Below, in pieces: positions 53,698 to 61,122 of a DNA stretch of 64,000 bases. The first letter of the stretch is position 1, and each line of letters begins with the position of its first letter. The notes under the pieces were generated by a model. The model did not search any database, was not told the DNA's origin, and saw nothing but the letters and a program-made list of their open reading frames with translations. The position numbers and the translations under genes were made by a program. Where the stretch lies: the NCBI GenBank assembly GCA_015075725.1, contig JABTTV010000001.1:4145223-4209222 (forward strand), given 5' to 3'. This stretch comes from Anaerolineales bacterium (GTDB lineage Bacteria; Chloroflexota; Anaerolineae; Anaerolineales; Villigracilaceae).

Positions 53698-54009
53698 TTA
53701 CGCCCTGCCGATGACGCGTTCGAGAACGAAGGCAACCGCCTTGTCGAAATTCTTCCTGGCAATCGCCTCAAACTCGCTGTTTTTGGCGGCGATCTCGGAT
53801 GCCAGCTCATCCGAGGCATCCTGTGACTGCGCATCGGCGAGCATCTTCCGCGCCTCATCATGCGCATCGGCGATCGCCTTTGCAATTAGAGCCTGTGCCT
53901 CCTGCTCGGCTTTTACAGGGATCTCCTGCGCCTCGCGTTTGGCTTTATCCTGCATTTCCTGCGCCTGTTTTTCGATCTCGAGCACCTGCTGAATGTGTTT
54001 CTCGTTCAT
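53698..54009 (-). CDS. V/A-type ATPase G/H-like peripheral-stalk subunit
   Basis: A 103-residue coiled-coil protein: Ala/Glu/Lys-rich helix from residue 5 to 65 (EIEKQAQEMQDKAKREAQE) and a shorter helical end. Length, composition and its place as first gene of the operon fit the small stalk partner of subunit E. It has GAGGTGAT upstream and its own promoter at 54056-54084. Confidence 0.85.
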   Translation of the reverse strand: MNEKHIQQVLEIEKQAQEMQDKAKREAQEIPVKAEQEAQALIAKAIADAHDEARKMLADAQSQDASDELASEIAAKNSEFEAIARKNFDKAVAFVLERVIGRA

Positions 54010-54055
54010 AACGGTATCACCTCACTCAGGTCTATCGGGATGATTAATGCCCGCT

Positions 54056-54084
54056 ATTGTAAAGTATTAAGACACGACAATCAA
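54056..54084 (-). promoter_or_regulatory. Promoter of the V/A-ATPase operon
   Basis: On the minus strand TTGATT (54084-54079), a 17-base spacer and TACAAT (54061-54056). It precedes the G/H-like gene by 46 bases. The operon therefore has its own start, separate from the F0 genes. Confidence 0.75.
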
Positions 54085-54133
54085 GGGCGGATTTCTCCAA
54101 TGACGATTTTTATTGTGAAATCGTAAACATGCG

Positions 54134-54162
54134 AAAAACGCTCCCATCCTGGGAGCGTTTTT
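54134..54162 (-). terminator. Intrinsic terminator of the F0 operon
   Basis: A perfect 13-bp stem AAAAACGCTCCCA/TGGGAGCGTTTTT with a three-base loop. It is nearly symmetric and could act on both strands; on the minus strand it ends the transcript coming from atpI to the b-delta gene. Confidence 0.9.
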
Positions 54163-54176
54163 CTGTATTAAACCAT

Positions 54177-54202
54177 AGAGGGCTTTGACAGGAAAGCCCT
54201 CT
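54177..54202 (-). terminator. Second hairpin after the F0 operon
   Basis: A perfect 10-bp stem AGAGGGCTTT/AAAGCCCTCT around six bases, just after the b-delta stop and ahead of the terminator at 54134-54162. It is without a long T-run on the minus strand. The pair of hairpins marks the end of the F0 unit. Confidence 0.7.
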
Positions 54203-54210
54203 TTCCTATT

Positions 54211-54945
54211 TTATTTCAAGCTTTGACGCAGGCCTTCAAGTTTTCCGGCAACAGAGCCGTCCATGACCTTGTCACCCACTTTGATGACGAGCCCACCCAG
54301 AATGGACGGATTGACAAGGAATACAACTTCCGTCGCGCCGACCTTGCTCGAAAGATCCTTCTTAACAACAGCTTTCTCGTCTTCAGTGAGCGAAAGCGCG
54401 CTCGTCACTTCGGCGGAATTGCCTTTGAAGTTGACATCGTCCAGCACGACGATCTTCCCGGATTTCACCCCGGAGAAGAATTCATCAAGGAGCGCACGTT
54501 GTTTCTTTTCATCCAGCGCCTCCCCGACGAGTTTATTGGCGGCGGCGATCGCAAGTGCCGCCACCTGCCCGCGCAGATCGCCGAGGATGCGGTTGCGCTC
54601 CAATTCGGCTTCCGCGACCGCAGACTCCCGCGCCTGTGCGGCCTCCGCTTCAGCCGCAGCTTTCACATCCTTGCTGGCGACTGTGGCCCGTTCCGTGGCT
54701 TCGCGGACGGTCTTTCCCGCTTCAGCCTGCGCATCGGCAAGGATCTTAGCCGCCTGTTTTTCCGCGTCAGCCCTGGCTTCGGCTGCGATACGTGCATCTT
54801 CCAAGCCTTGTGCGATCTTCTTCTTGCGGGTTTCCATCATATCCAGCATGGGTTTGTACACCCAGGCGTTCAGCGTGAGGAACACGATGATGAACGCAAT
54901 GATCTGGACGATGAGGAGACCAAGATTGATACCTAATGCTTCCAT
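54211..54945 (-). CDS. atpF: F-type ATP synthase subunit b fused to a partial delta
   Basis: 244 residues. Residues about 9-28 are the single membrane helix of subunit b (LLIVQIIAFIIVFLTLNAWVY), residues 30-150 its long Ala/Glu/Lys coiled coil, ending near NKLVGEALDE. Residues about 165-244 are the C-terminal domain of delta, with SLTEDEKAVVKKDL, VNPSILGGLVIKVGD and GSVAGKLEGLRQ. The N-terminal six-helix delta domain, which binds F1 alpha, is missing, so this is shorter than the well-known fusions. It is followed by a double hairpin, not by atpA, atpG, atpD or atpC. Confidence 0.88.
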   Translation of the reverse strand: MEALGINLGLLIVQIIAFIIVFLTLNAWVYKPMLDMMETRKKKIAQGLEDARIAAEARADAEKQAAKILADAQAEAGKTVREATERATVASKDVKAAAEAEAAQARESAVAEAELERNRILGDLRGQVAALAIAAANKLVGEALDEKKQRALLDEFFSGVKSGKIVVLDDVNFKGNSAEVTSALSLTEDEKAVVKKDLSSKVGATEVVFLVNPSILGGLVIKVGDKVMDGSVAGKLEGLRQSLK

Positions 54946-54963
54946 CTGACTCTCCTATCCGCT

Positions 54964-55203
54964 TTATACGACCTTGAAGAGCATGAGGAACGCAATGACC
55001 AGACAGTAGATCGCGATCGCTTCAGAGAACGCAATCCCCAGGATCATGTTGGTCAAGAGGTTTCCGTAAGTATCGGGGTTGCGAGCCATACCCGTAAGCG
55101 CGCCTTGCACGCTGAGCCCGATTCCCACACCAGCGCCTGCGGCGCCGATCATCGCCAAGCCCGCGCCCACATAGCGCATCGCATCCAGAATGTTTCCTTC
55201 CAT
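54964..55203 (-). CDS. atpE: F-type ATP synthase subunit c
   Basis: A 79-residue hairpin protein: helix one with the Gly/Ala motif GAGLAMIGAAGAGVGIGLSVQGAL, the polar loop MARNPD and helix two with the essential Glu in GIAFSEAIAIYCLVIAF. The Glu is followed by Ala, and helix one has no Gln at the Na+ position, so the ring is likely H+-specific. It starts 30 bases after subunit a. Confidence 0.95.
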   Translation of the reverse strand: MEGNILDAMRYVGAGLAMIGAAGAGVGIGLSVQGALTGMARNPDTYGNLLTNMILGIAFSEAIAIYCLVIAFLMLFKVV

Positions 55204-55233
55204 GTTTCAATCTCCTTAAGAATGGTTGATAAT

Positions 55234-56238
55234 TTAGATTTCGTGCGCCGCTTCCACATGAGAGTCTTCATGCTCCTCATGCTCGCCGTGACCTTGCGTG
55301 GCTTGCGCCATGAACACCATGGTCAGCATACCGAATACGAACGCCTGAATGATACCGACGAACAATTCGAACATCATCACCATCGCCGGCAGGATCGAAA
55401 TACGACCCAACAAACCCGCCACAATGGCCACCAATACGATACCCGCAAACATGTTACCGAAGAGACGGAAGGCAAAGGAGAGAATCTTCGAGAGCTCCGA
55501 GATCAACTCCAGCAAGCCGACCAAAAAGTCCATTGCGCCAAAGAACGGTACCTTGAACATCCGGCGCGTATTGAAGAACTTGCTCAAATAGCCGAGGCCC
55601 TGCGCGCGGAAGCCAATCACCTGGATCATCACCACAGAGATGATCGCCAGCGCGGCAGTGAAGTTCAGATCCACTGAAATACCACGCAGGAAGGGGTAAA
55701 TCACATAGTGCCCTTCTTCAGCAGTCAGGAACATGCCTTGCACGGCATAACCGTGTTCACCATGCGCTTCTTTAATGAGACCGATGGACTCAAAGCCGGG
55801 GACCAGTTTCAACAGGTTTGCGAACAACACATAGATCATGATGGTTGCAAACCAGGGGAAAATCGCCCGCGCCCACTTGGCGCCCGCAGAACCTTCGGTC
55901 AGGTTATAGAGCATCTCGACCAAAGCTTCCATCAGGTTGCCGATCCCGCTCGGTACCATATCCGTCTGCGCGCTCCGTTTAATGGAGCGGTTGGTGTAAA
56001 ACGCAATCACAATCAGCAACACAATCGTAATTGCCAACGTGGGAAGCGTATTCACAAGATAGAACGAGCCAATCACCGGAAGGGTGAACAAAGGCTCATA
56101 ACTCAGTTTTTCCGGGGCAACCACGATCTCAGGCTGAATGGGAATAAAGATCCCGCCAAGGATAAAGCCTGCGATCATGAGGACCAGGACGATCCACCGC
56201 CGCCAGGGGGTGCGTTTTTGGGTTTCCAAGCCCGCCAT
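55234..56238 (-). CDS. atpB: F-type ATP synthase subunit a
   Basis: A 334-residue subunit with an N-terminal extension of about 80 residues and then five or six helices. The half-channel helix with the essential Arg is in LSFAFRLFGNMFAGIVLVAIV. It ends with a His/Glu-rich tail (HGEHEEHEDSHVEAAHE). It forms the stator of the H+ path beside the c ring. The gene starts three bases after the atpI stop. Confidence 0.95.
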   Translation of the reverse strand: MAGLETQKRTPWRRWIVLVLMIAGFILGGIFIPIQPEIVVAPEKLSYEPLFTLPVIGSFYLVNTLPTLAITIVLLIVIAFYTNRSIKRSAQTDMVPSGIGNLMEALVEMLYNLTEGSAGAKWARAIFPWFATIMIYVLFANLLKLVPGFESIGLIKEAHGEHGYAVQGMFLTAEEGHYVIYPFLRGISVDLNFTAALAIISVVMIQVIGFRAQGLGYLSKFFNTRRMFKVPFFGAMDFLVGLLELISELSKILSFAFRLFGNMFAGIVLVAIVAGLLGRISILPAMVMMFELFVGIIQAFVFGMLTMVFMAQATQGHGEHEEHEDSHVEAAHEI

Positions 56239-56241
56239 TAC

Positions 56242-56511
56242 TTATTGTTCCTTTTCTTTGGTCTCATATTTTTCCTGCAATTTTGCCAGCGTCCTGCGGG
56301 AAACAAACAACATCAGCAGCACCGAGACAGGAATGCCTGCAAAAAGCAAAATCAGGGTAAAAACGGGCTTCGTATCGAACACCCCATCGAGCCAGAGCCC
56401 GAGGAATACCGAAGCCATAATGACAACCAGGGTCAGACAACCGACCTGCCCAATCATCACAACGAGCAGGGTATTTAGAATATTACGACCCTTTTGTTCC
56501 GATTGTGCCAT
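56242..56511 (-). CDS. atpI: AtpI-like F0 assembly protein
   Basis: An 89-residue protein with two membrane helices (about 12-35 and 48-68) and charged ends, as in AtpI, a factor that helps assemble the c ring or imports Mg2+. It is the first gene of the F0 operon. The promoter at 56520-56549 ends about nine bases before the ATG and no Shine-Dalgarno lies between, so the transcript may be leaderless. Confidence 0.8.
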   Translation of the reverse strand: MAQSEQKGRNILNTLLVVMIGQVGCLTLVVIMASVFLGLWLDGVFDTKPVFTLILLFAGIPVSVLLMLFVSRRTLAKLQEKYETKEKEQ

Positions 56512-56519
56512 GTTGCACG

Positions 56520-56549
56520 ATTATAACTGACAGGTCAGACAATCGTCAA
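56520..56549 (-). promoter_or_regulatory. Near-consensus promoter of the F0 operon
   Basis: On the minus strand TTGACG (56549-56544), an 18-base spacer and a perfect TATAAT (56525-56520). The A of the atpI ATG (56511) is nine bases past the -10, so the start codon is close to the expected transcription start. Confidence 0.85.
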
Positions 56550-56567
56550 AGGCAAATTGCAGGGTGC

Positions 56568-58016
56568 CTAGAACAGGTTGAAAGCGCCTGCATCCGACCA
56601 GTTGAAGAAGGGCGCGAAGATCGTACCGATCAGGATAACGCCAAGAACCAATACCACCAAAGCAATCATATAAGGCTGAGTCAGCGGGACAGGGTGCCTG
56701 TCTTCGTCTTCATTCGGCAGGCGGTACAAATAAACGAATTTCAAGACGTTCAGATAATAGTACAAGCCGATGATCGAGTTGATGATCCCTACCACAACCA
56801 ACCAGATATAGTTTGCCTGGACGCCCGCAGCGAAGACCAATATCTTTGCGATAAATCCTCCGAAGGGGGGCATTCCCGCCAGAGAAAGAAATGCCGCCAG
56901 CATCATCAATCCGAGCAGAGGATTCCTTCGACTTAGACCGGCGTATTCACGGATATCTTCGATACCGGTAATCCGGCTGTATGCCATCACGATGCCAAAG
57001 GCGAGCAGGTTCGTGGCAATATACGCTGCAAGGTAAAAGACAACACTTGCCGCGCCGAATTGACTGAATCCCACCACCCCGATCAGCGCATAACCCGCGT
57101 GGGAGATGGAGGAATAGGCGAGCAGGCGTTTGATGTTCGTCTGCGGCAGAGCCAGCAAGTTGCCAACAGTCATGGACACCGCCGATAGTACCGCAAATGT
57201 CATCGTCCAGATCTGATCGAAACCAGGGAAAACGACAAAGAACAGACGCAAAATGACCGCAAACCCCGCAGCCTTCGAAGCCGTGGATAGAAAACCGGCC
57301 ACGGGAGTCGGCGCGCCTTCGTACACATCCGGCGCCCAAAAATGGAATGGAACAATGGAAACTTTGAAGCCCAGCCCAACGACCACAAGGGATACAATGC
57401 CAAAGCCGATCAAGGGCGGGATTTTACCGGACGCCAGCGCTCCCGCAATGCCATACAAATCGGTCGTACCCGAAAAACCGAACAGCAGACTGAAACCGTA
57501 AAGCATAATGGTGGATGCCAACGTGCCGTACAGGAAATACTTGAAACCCGCCTCCGTACTGCGCTCATCATCCAGAAGAAAACCGGATAACACATAAAGC
57601 GGAATGGAAGCGGTCTCAATGGAAAGATACAGCATGACCAGATCCGCAGAGGATGCCATCAGGTTCATGCCGATCAACGATGCGAGCAGCAGGAGATAGG
57701 CTTCGCCTCGTTTCCCCGCCCTGTCATGGTCCATCAACAGCAGCGCAGTTGCCGCCGCGGCGAACATGAAAAGCATTTTGAGGAAGAAGCCCAGCCAGTC
57801 GAATCGGATCATACCGCCCAAAGTCATCTCGGGTTCTCCGGGGCGACCAGCCAGCAAACAGATGATCATGGAGACGAACAAACCGCCTGCTGTGAGCCAT
57901 CCGGCATTTCGGCGCTGTTCGCCCTTCCAGAACGGCTCGAAGACGAGGACCAAAAGCCCGATGGCCAGGATCAGGATCTCGGGAAGGATGGAGGCGAAGG
58001 TCAGTGTCGTAAACAT
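56568..58016 (-). CDS. nuoN: NADH-quinone oxidoreductase subunit N
   Basis: A 482-residue antiporter-like complex I subunit with about 14 helices. YLSIETASIPLYVLSGFLL carries the conserved Glu of the first proton channel, and GFKVSIVPFHFWAPDVYEGAPTPVAGFLSTASKAAGF carries the Lys pair and the broken helix. KRLLAYSSISHAGYALIG follows. One of three proton-pumping antiporter subunits (L, M, N). Its start overlaps the upstream nuoM stop (TAATG). Confidence 0.95.
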   Translation of the reverse strand: MFTTLTFASILPEILILAIGLLVLVFEPFWKGEQRRNAGWLTAGGLFVSMIICLLAGRPGEPEMTLGGMIRFDWLGFFLKMLFMFAAAATALLLMDHDRAGKRGEAYLLLLASLIGMNLMASSADLVMLYLSIETASIPLYVLSGFLLDDERSTEAGFKYFLYGTLASTIMLYGFSLLFGFSGTTDLYGIAGALASGKIPPLIGFGIVSLVVVGLGFKVSIVPFHFWAPDVYEGAPTPVAGFLSTASKAAGFAVILRLFFVVFPGFDQIWTMTFAVLSAVSMTVGNLLALPQTNIKRLLAYSSISHAGYALIGVVGFSQFGAASVVFYLAAYIATNLLAFGIVMAYSRITGIEDIREYAGLSRRNPLLGLMMLAAFLSLAGMPPFGGFIAKILVFAAGVQANYIWLVVVGIINSIIGLYYYLNVLKFVYLYRLPNEDEDRHPVPLTQPYMIALVVLVLGVILIGTIFAPFFNWSDAGAFNLF

Positions 58017-59536
58017 TATGCACCTCCCAAAAGGGCCATGATGTAGGTGACTCCCGATTCGATCATCGGCACCATGATGGAGGGAAAGACACCAAGAGCG
58101 ATCATGAACAGGCAGAGGGTCGAGATCGCGACCTTGTCCATGACCGTGATGTCGCCCATGTGTCCCTGGAGATTTTCAGGCATCGGGGAGAAGAACACCT
58201 TGCGGATGTTCATCATGATGTACGCCGCTGTGATGACAATCGAAATGGAACAGATGACCGCCACCAGCCATTGCTCCCGCCATACACCCATGAAGATCGG
58301 GAATTCAGCAACGAAGCCGGAAAAACCGGGCATGCCCATCGAGACCAGACCGCCGATGATGAAGCCGATGGCAGCGAACGGCATCACTTTGACCATGCCG
58401 CCCAGTTCGGGAATCATGCGCGTGTGCGAGCGGTCATAGATCATTCCGGTCACAGCAAAGAAGAGGGCCGTCATCACACCGTGAGAGAACATCTGCACGC
58501 CTGCGCCGAGCAAACCGGTTTCATTCAGTGTGGAGATGCCAAGCATGACAAGTCCCATGTGCGAAACAGAGGAAAAACCGATCATGTATTTCAAGTCGGT
58601 CTGTACAAAAGCGATGTACGCGCCATAAACGACAGCGATGCCTGCAAAGGTCATGATGAGGGGCGACCAGGTCTTTGCGCCTTCGGGCAGGAGCATGACG
58701 CCAACGCGAAGAGCGGCGAAAGCGCCGAGTTTCATCAACACACCGGCATGGAACATGGAAACGGCCGTGGGCGCGGCGACGTGGCCATCCGGCGACCAGT
58801 TATGGAAGGGCCAGATGCCGCCCAACACCGCAAAGCCGAGAAATACCGGCAGGAACCACAAGTTTTGGAACGCGGTCGAGAAGCCTGCATTTTCCATCTC
58901 AAGCATATCGAACGAAAGCACGCCGGTATTTTGATATTGCACCCAATACATCGCCAGCACGCCGACAAGAGCCACGACCGATCCCACGAAAAGATACAGC
59001 GTCAGTTTCATTGCCGCATATTCACGGGTCTTGACCCAGCCCCAGATGGCGATCAGCAGGTACATCGGGAAGACGGCGATCTCATAAAAGAAGAACAACA
59101 TGAACAGATCAAGTGAGACAAAAACGCCGAACACGCCGCCCGCCAGCAAAAAGAGAAAGGCGAAGAATTCGCGTGGTCTGTCCTGGATGCCAGCCATCAC
59201 ATGCGGATCGTCGTCGCCCCAGGAGATGAGAACACCAGTAAACATGACAATGCCCGTGAGCAGGACGAGCGGCGCGCTCATGCCGTCCACGCCGAAGTGC
59301 AGGGCAAAGTTCAGCGGCGGGATGTTTATCCAAGTATATTTTTCGATGAATTGATAACCCGTCATATCCCGCAGCAAATACTGGAGGTAGACCCAGGCGG
59401 ACAACAGGAGGTCGATCACCGCCGCCGCCAGAGCCGCTGCGCGGGCCTCGTTCTTCCGGTTTGCGGGCAGCATCAGGATGAAGATGCCCGCCGCAAACGG
59501 AAGGAGGGTAATAACACTCAGAACTGGAAAAGTCAT
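58016..59536 (-). CDS. nuoM: NADH-quinone oxidoreductase subunit M (second copy)
   Basis: About 506 residues from the ATG at 59536 (GAGGTGATT upstream). A complete antiporter-like subunit: FFYEIAVFPMYLLIAIWG (channel Glu), FAVLGGIWPFHNWSPDGHVAAPTAVSMFHAGVLMKLGAF (Lys and broken-helix motif) and KYMIGFSSVSHMGLVMLG. It differs clearly from the neighbouring nuoM at 59593-61113, so it is an old duplicate rather than a recent copy. Confidence 0.92.
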   Translation of the reverse strand: MTFPVLSVITLLPFAAGIFILMLPANRKNEARAAALAAAVIDLLLSAWVYLQYLLRDMTGYQFIEKYTWINIPPLNFALHFGVDGMSAPLVLLTGIVMFTGVLISWGDDDPHVMAGIQDRPREFFAFLFLLAGGVFGVFVSLDLFMLFFFYEIAVFPMYLLIAIWGWVKTREYAAMKLTLYLFVGSVVALVGVLAMYWVQYQNTGVLSFDMLEMENAGFSTAFQNLWFLPVFLGFAVLGGIWPFHNWSPDGHVAAPTAVSMFHAGVLMKLGAFAALRVGVMLLPEGAKTWSPLIMTFAGIAVVYGAYIAFVQTDLKYMIGFSSVSHMGLVMLGISTLNETGLLGAGVQMFSHGVMTALFFAVTGMIYDRSHTRMIPELGGMVKVMPFAAIGFIIGGLVSMGMPGFSGFVAEFPIFMGVWREQWLVAVICSISIVITAAYIMMNIRKVFFSPMPENLQGHMGDITVMDKVAISTLCLFMIALGVFPSIMVPMIESGVTYIMALLGGA

Positions 59537-59553
59537 AATCACCTCGTATTGCG

Positions 59554-59595
59554 TAATGCGTAATCCGTGAATCACGCATTACGGATTACGCATTA
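59554..59595. repeat. 15-bp perfect inverted repeat between the two nuoM genes
   Basis: TAATGCGTAATCCGT (59554-59568) and ACGGATTACGCATTA (59581-59595) flank a 12-base loop that itself repeats ACGCATT. The right arm includes the stop codon of the upstream nuoM. No T-run follows. It resembles a dispersed intergenic repeat, or an mRNA stabiliser or processing site tuning expression of the second copy. Confidence 0.7.
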
Positions 59596-61113
59596 GAAGA
59601 GGGCCGTCACTGCCTTGTTGATGATATCCAAAATCCACAGAGGCCAGAGACCCGTCAGCAGCATGAGCACCATGAGCGGGGCCATGACAATGACCTCGCG
59701 TGCATTGATCTCGGTCAGTTTATGTTCACCGTGTGCCCAATGTTCGTTCATCGGTCCGTGCAGGACTTTCTTGATTCCCTTCAGGATGTATGCGCCGGTA
59801 AAGAGCAAACCAAGCATGGAGATGGCGGTGTAGATCGTCAACGGCTGGTAGGAACCCCGCACGATCATGAATTCGGAAACAAAGCCGTTCAGTCCCGGCA
59901 AGCCCAGCGACGCCATCGAGGTAAAGATCAGGATGCCGCCGTAAACAGGAACAAGCGGGAACAAACCACCGAAATCGTCGAGGTTGCGTGTGTGAGTCCG
60001 TTCATAAATCACGCCGACGAGGAAAAACATGCCAGCAGCGGAGAGTCCGTGGTTGAACATTTGCAAGACCGCACCGCTCATGGCGATGTGGGCGTCGGTG
60101 GTTCCGGCGGCAAGCCCAGCCGCAGCGATGCCGAGGACGACAAAACCCATGTGATTGACGGAAGAATACGCGACAAGCCGTTTGAAGTCCGTCTGGCCGA
60201 ACGAGCCGAACGCTCCAAAAACGATCGCCGCTACTGCAAGGAATGCCAGCGCGCCGGCAAATATCTTCGCTTCAACAGGATAAAGCGGAAGCACCAGGCG
60301 GATAAATCCGTACGCACCAAGTTTCAGAAGGACGCCCGCCAGGATCATCGAACCTGCGGTCGGAGCCTCGGTGTGAGCATCGGGCAGCCAGGTATGGAAG
60401 GGCCATATGGGTACCTTGACCGCAAATGCGATCGCAAACGCCCAGAAGGCAATGGATTTGACCGTGGCTACTGGCATGCCGAGCAACATTGCACCGGGGT
60501 TCAGCGCGTTCCAGTTCTGATAAAGCGAGACGAGATCATAACTCCCGAAGAGGACGCCCAGCATCTGCACCGCAAGCAACAGGCCGAGCGAGCCGCCCAT
60601 GGTATAGATCATGAACTTCAGGGACGCGTAATCCTTGTTGGCGCTCCCCCACTGGTTGATGAGGAAGTACATCGGGACGAGGCCGATCTCCCAGAACACG
60701 AAGAAGATCAAAAGGTCAAGGGCGAGGAAAACGCCCAACATGCCCGTTTCGAGAAACAGGAAAAGCATCATGTACGGCTTGACGCGGTCTGTCACACTGA
60801 ACGACGCGAGAATGGCAAGCGGCGTCAAAAGCGTGGTGAGCAGGACCATCGAGAAGGATATCCCATCCACGCCGAGATGGAAGGATGAATTCAACGCTTC
60901 ATACCAGACGTATTTTTCCTCCAATTGAAAACCGGCGACATTGGGGTCGAAGCGGTTCCAAAGGACAAGGGTCAGCAGGAATGGAATCAGACTGGCGACA
61001 AACGCAAACCAGCGGTGAAGTTTCGCTTCGTTCGGCATGAAAAGCATGATCAACGCCGCAACCGCGGGTGTGAAGAGGATCAGGCTGAGGAGATGTGTGT
61101 TTAGATATTCCAT
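59593..61113 (-). CDS. nuoM: NADH-quinone oxidoreductase subunit M (first copy)
   Basis: A 506-residue antiporter-like subunit: FFVFWEIGLVPMYFLINQWG (channel Glu), AFAVKVPIWPFHTWLPDAHTEAPTAGSMILAGVLLKLGAYG (Lys and broken helix) and KRLVAYSSVNHMGFVVLGIA. This one has the standard NuoM pattern. It starts nine bases after nuoL. It ends in the inverted repeat at 59554-59595. Confidence 0.95.
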   Translation of the reverse strand: MEYLNTHLLSLILFTPAVAALIMLFMPNEAKLHRWFAFVASLIPFLLTLVLWNRFDPNVAGFQLEEKYVWYEALNSSFHLGVDGISFSMVLLTTLLTPLAILASFSVTDRVKPYMMLFLFLETGMLGVFLALDLLIFFVFWEIGLVPMYFLINQWGSANKDYASLKFMIYTMGGSLGLLLAVQMLGVLFGSYDLVSLYQNWNALNPGAMLLGMPVATVKSIAFWAFAIAFAVKVPIWPFHTWLPDAHTEAPTAGSMILAGVLLKLGAYGFIRLVLPLYPVEAKIFAGALAFLAVAAIVFGAFGSFGQTDFKRLVAYSSVNHMGFVVLGIAAAGLAAGTTDAHIAMSGAVLQMFNHGLSAAGMFFLVGVIYERTHTRNLDDFGGLFPLVPVYGGILIFTSMASLGLPGLNGFVSEFMIVRGSYQPLTIYTAISMLGLLFTGAYILKGIKKVLHGPMNEHWAHGEHKLTEINAREVIVMAPLMVLMLLTGLWPLWILDIINKAVTALF

Positions 61114-61122
61114 GAGTCGCTC

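Noticed and set aside
58160-59116. Plus-strand His/Asp-rich open frame of 318 residues
   Set aside because: Antisense to the second nuoM; composition is the mirror of a membrane protein.
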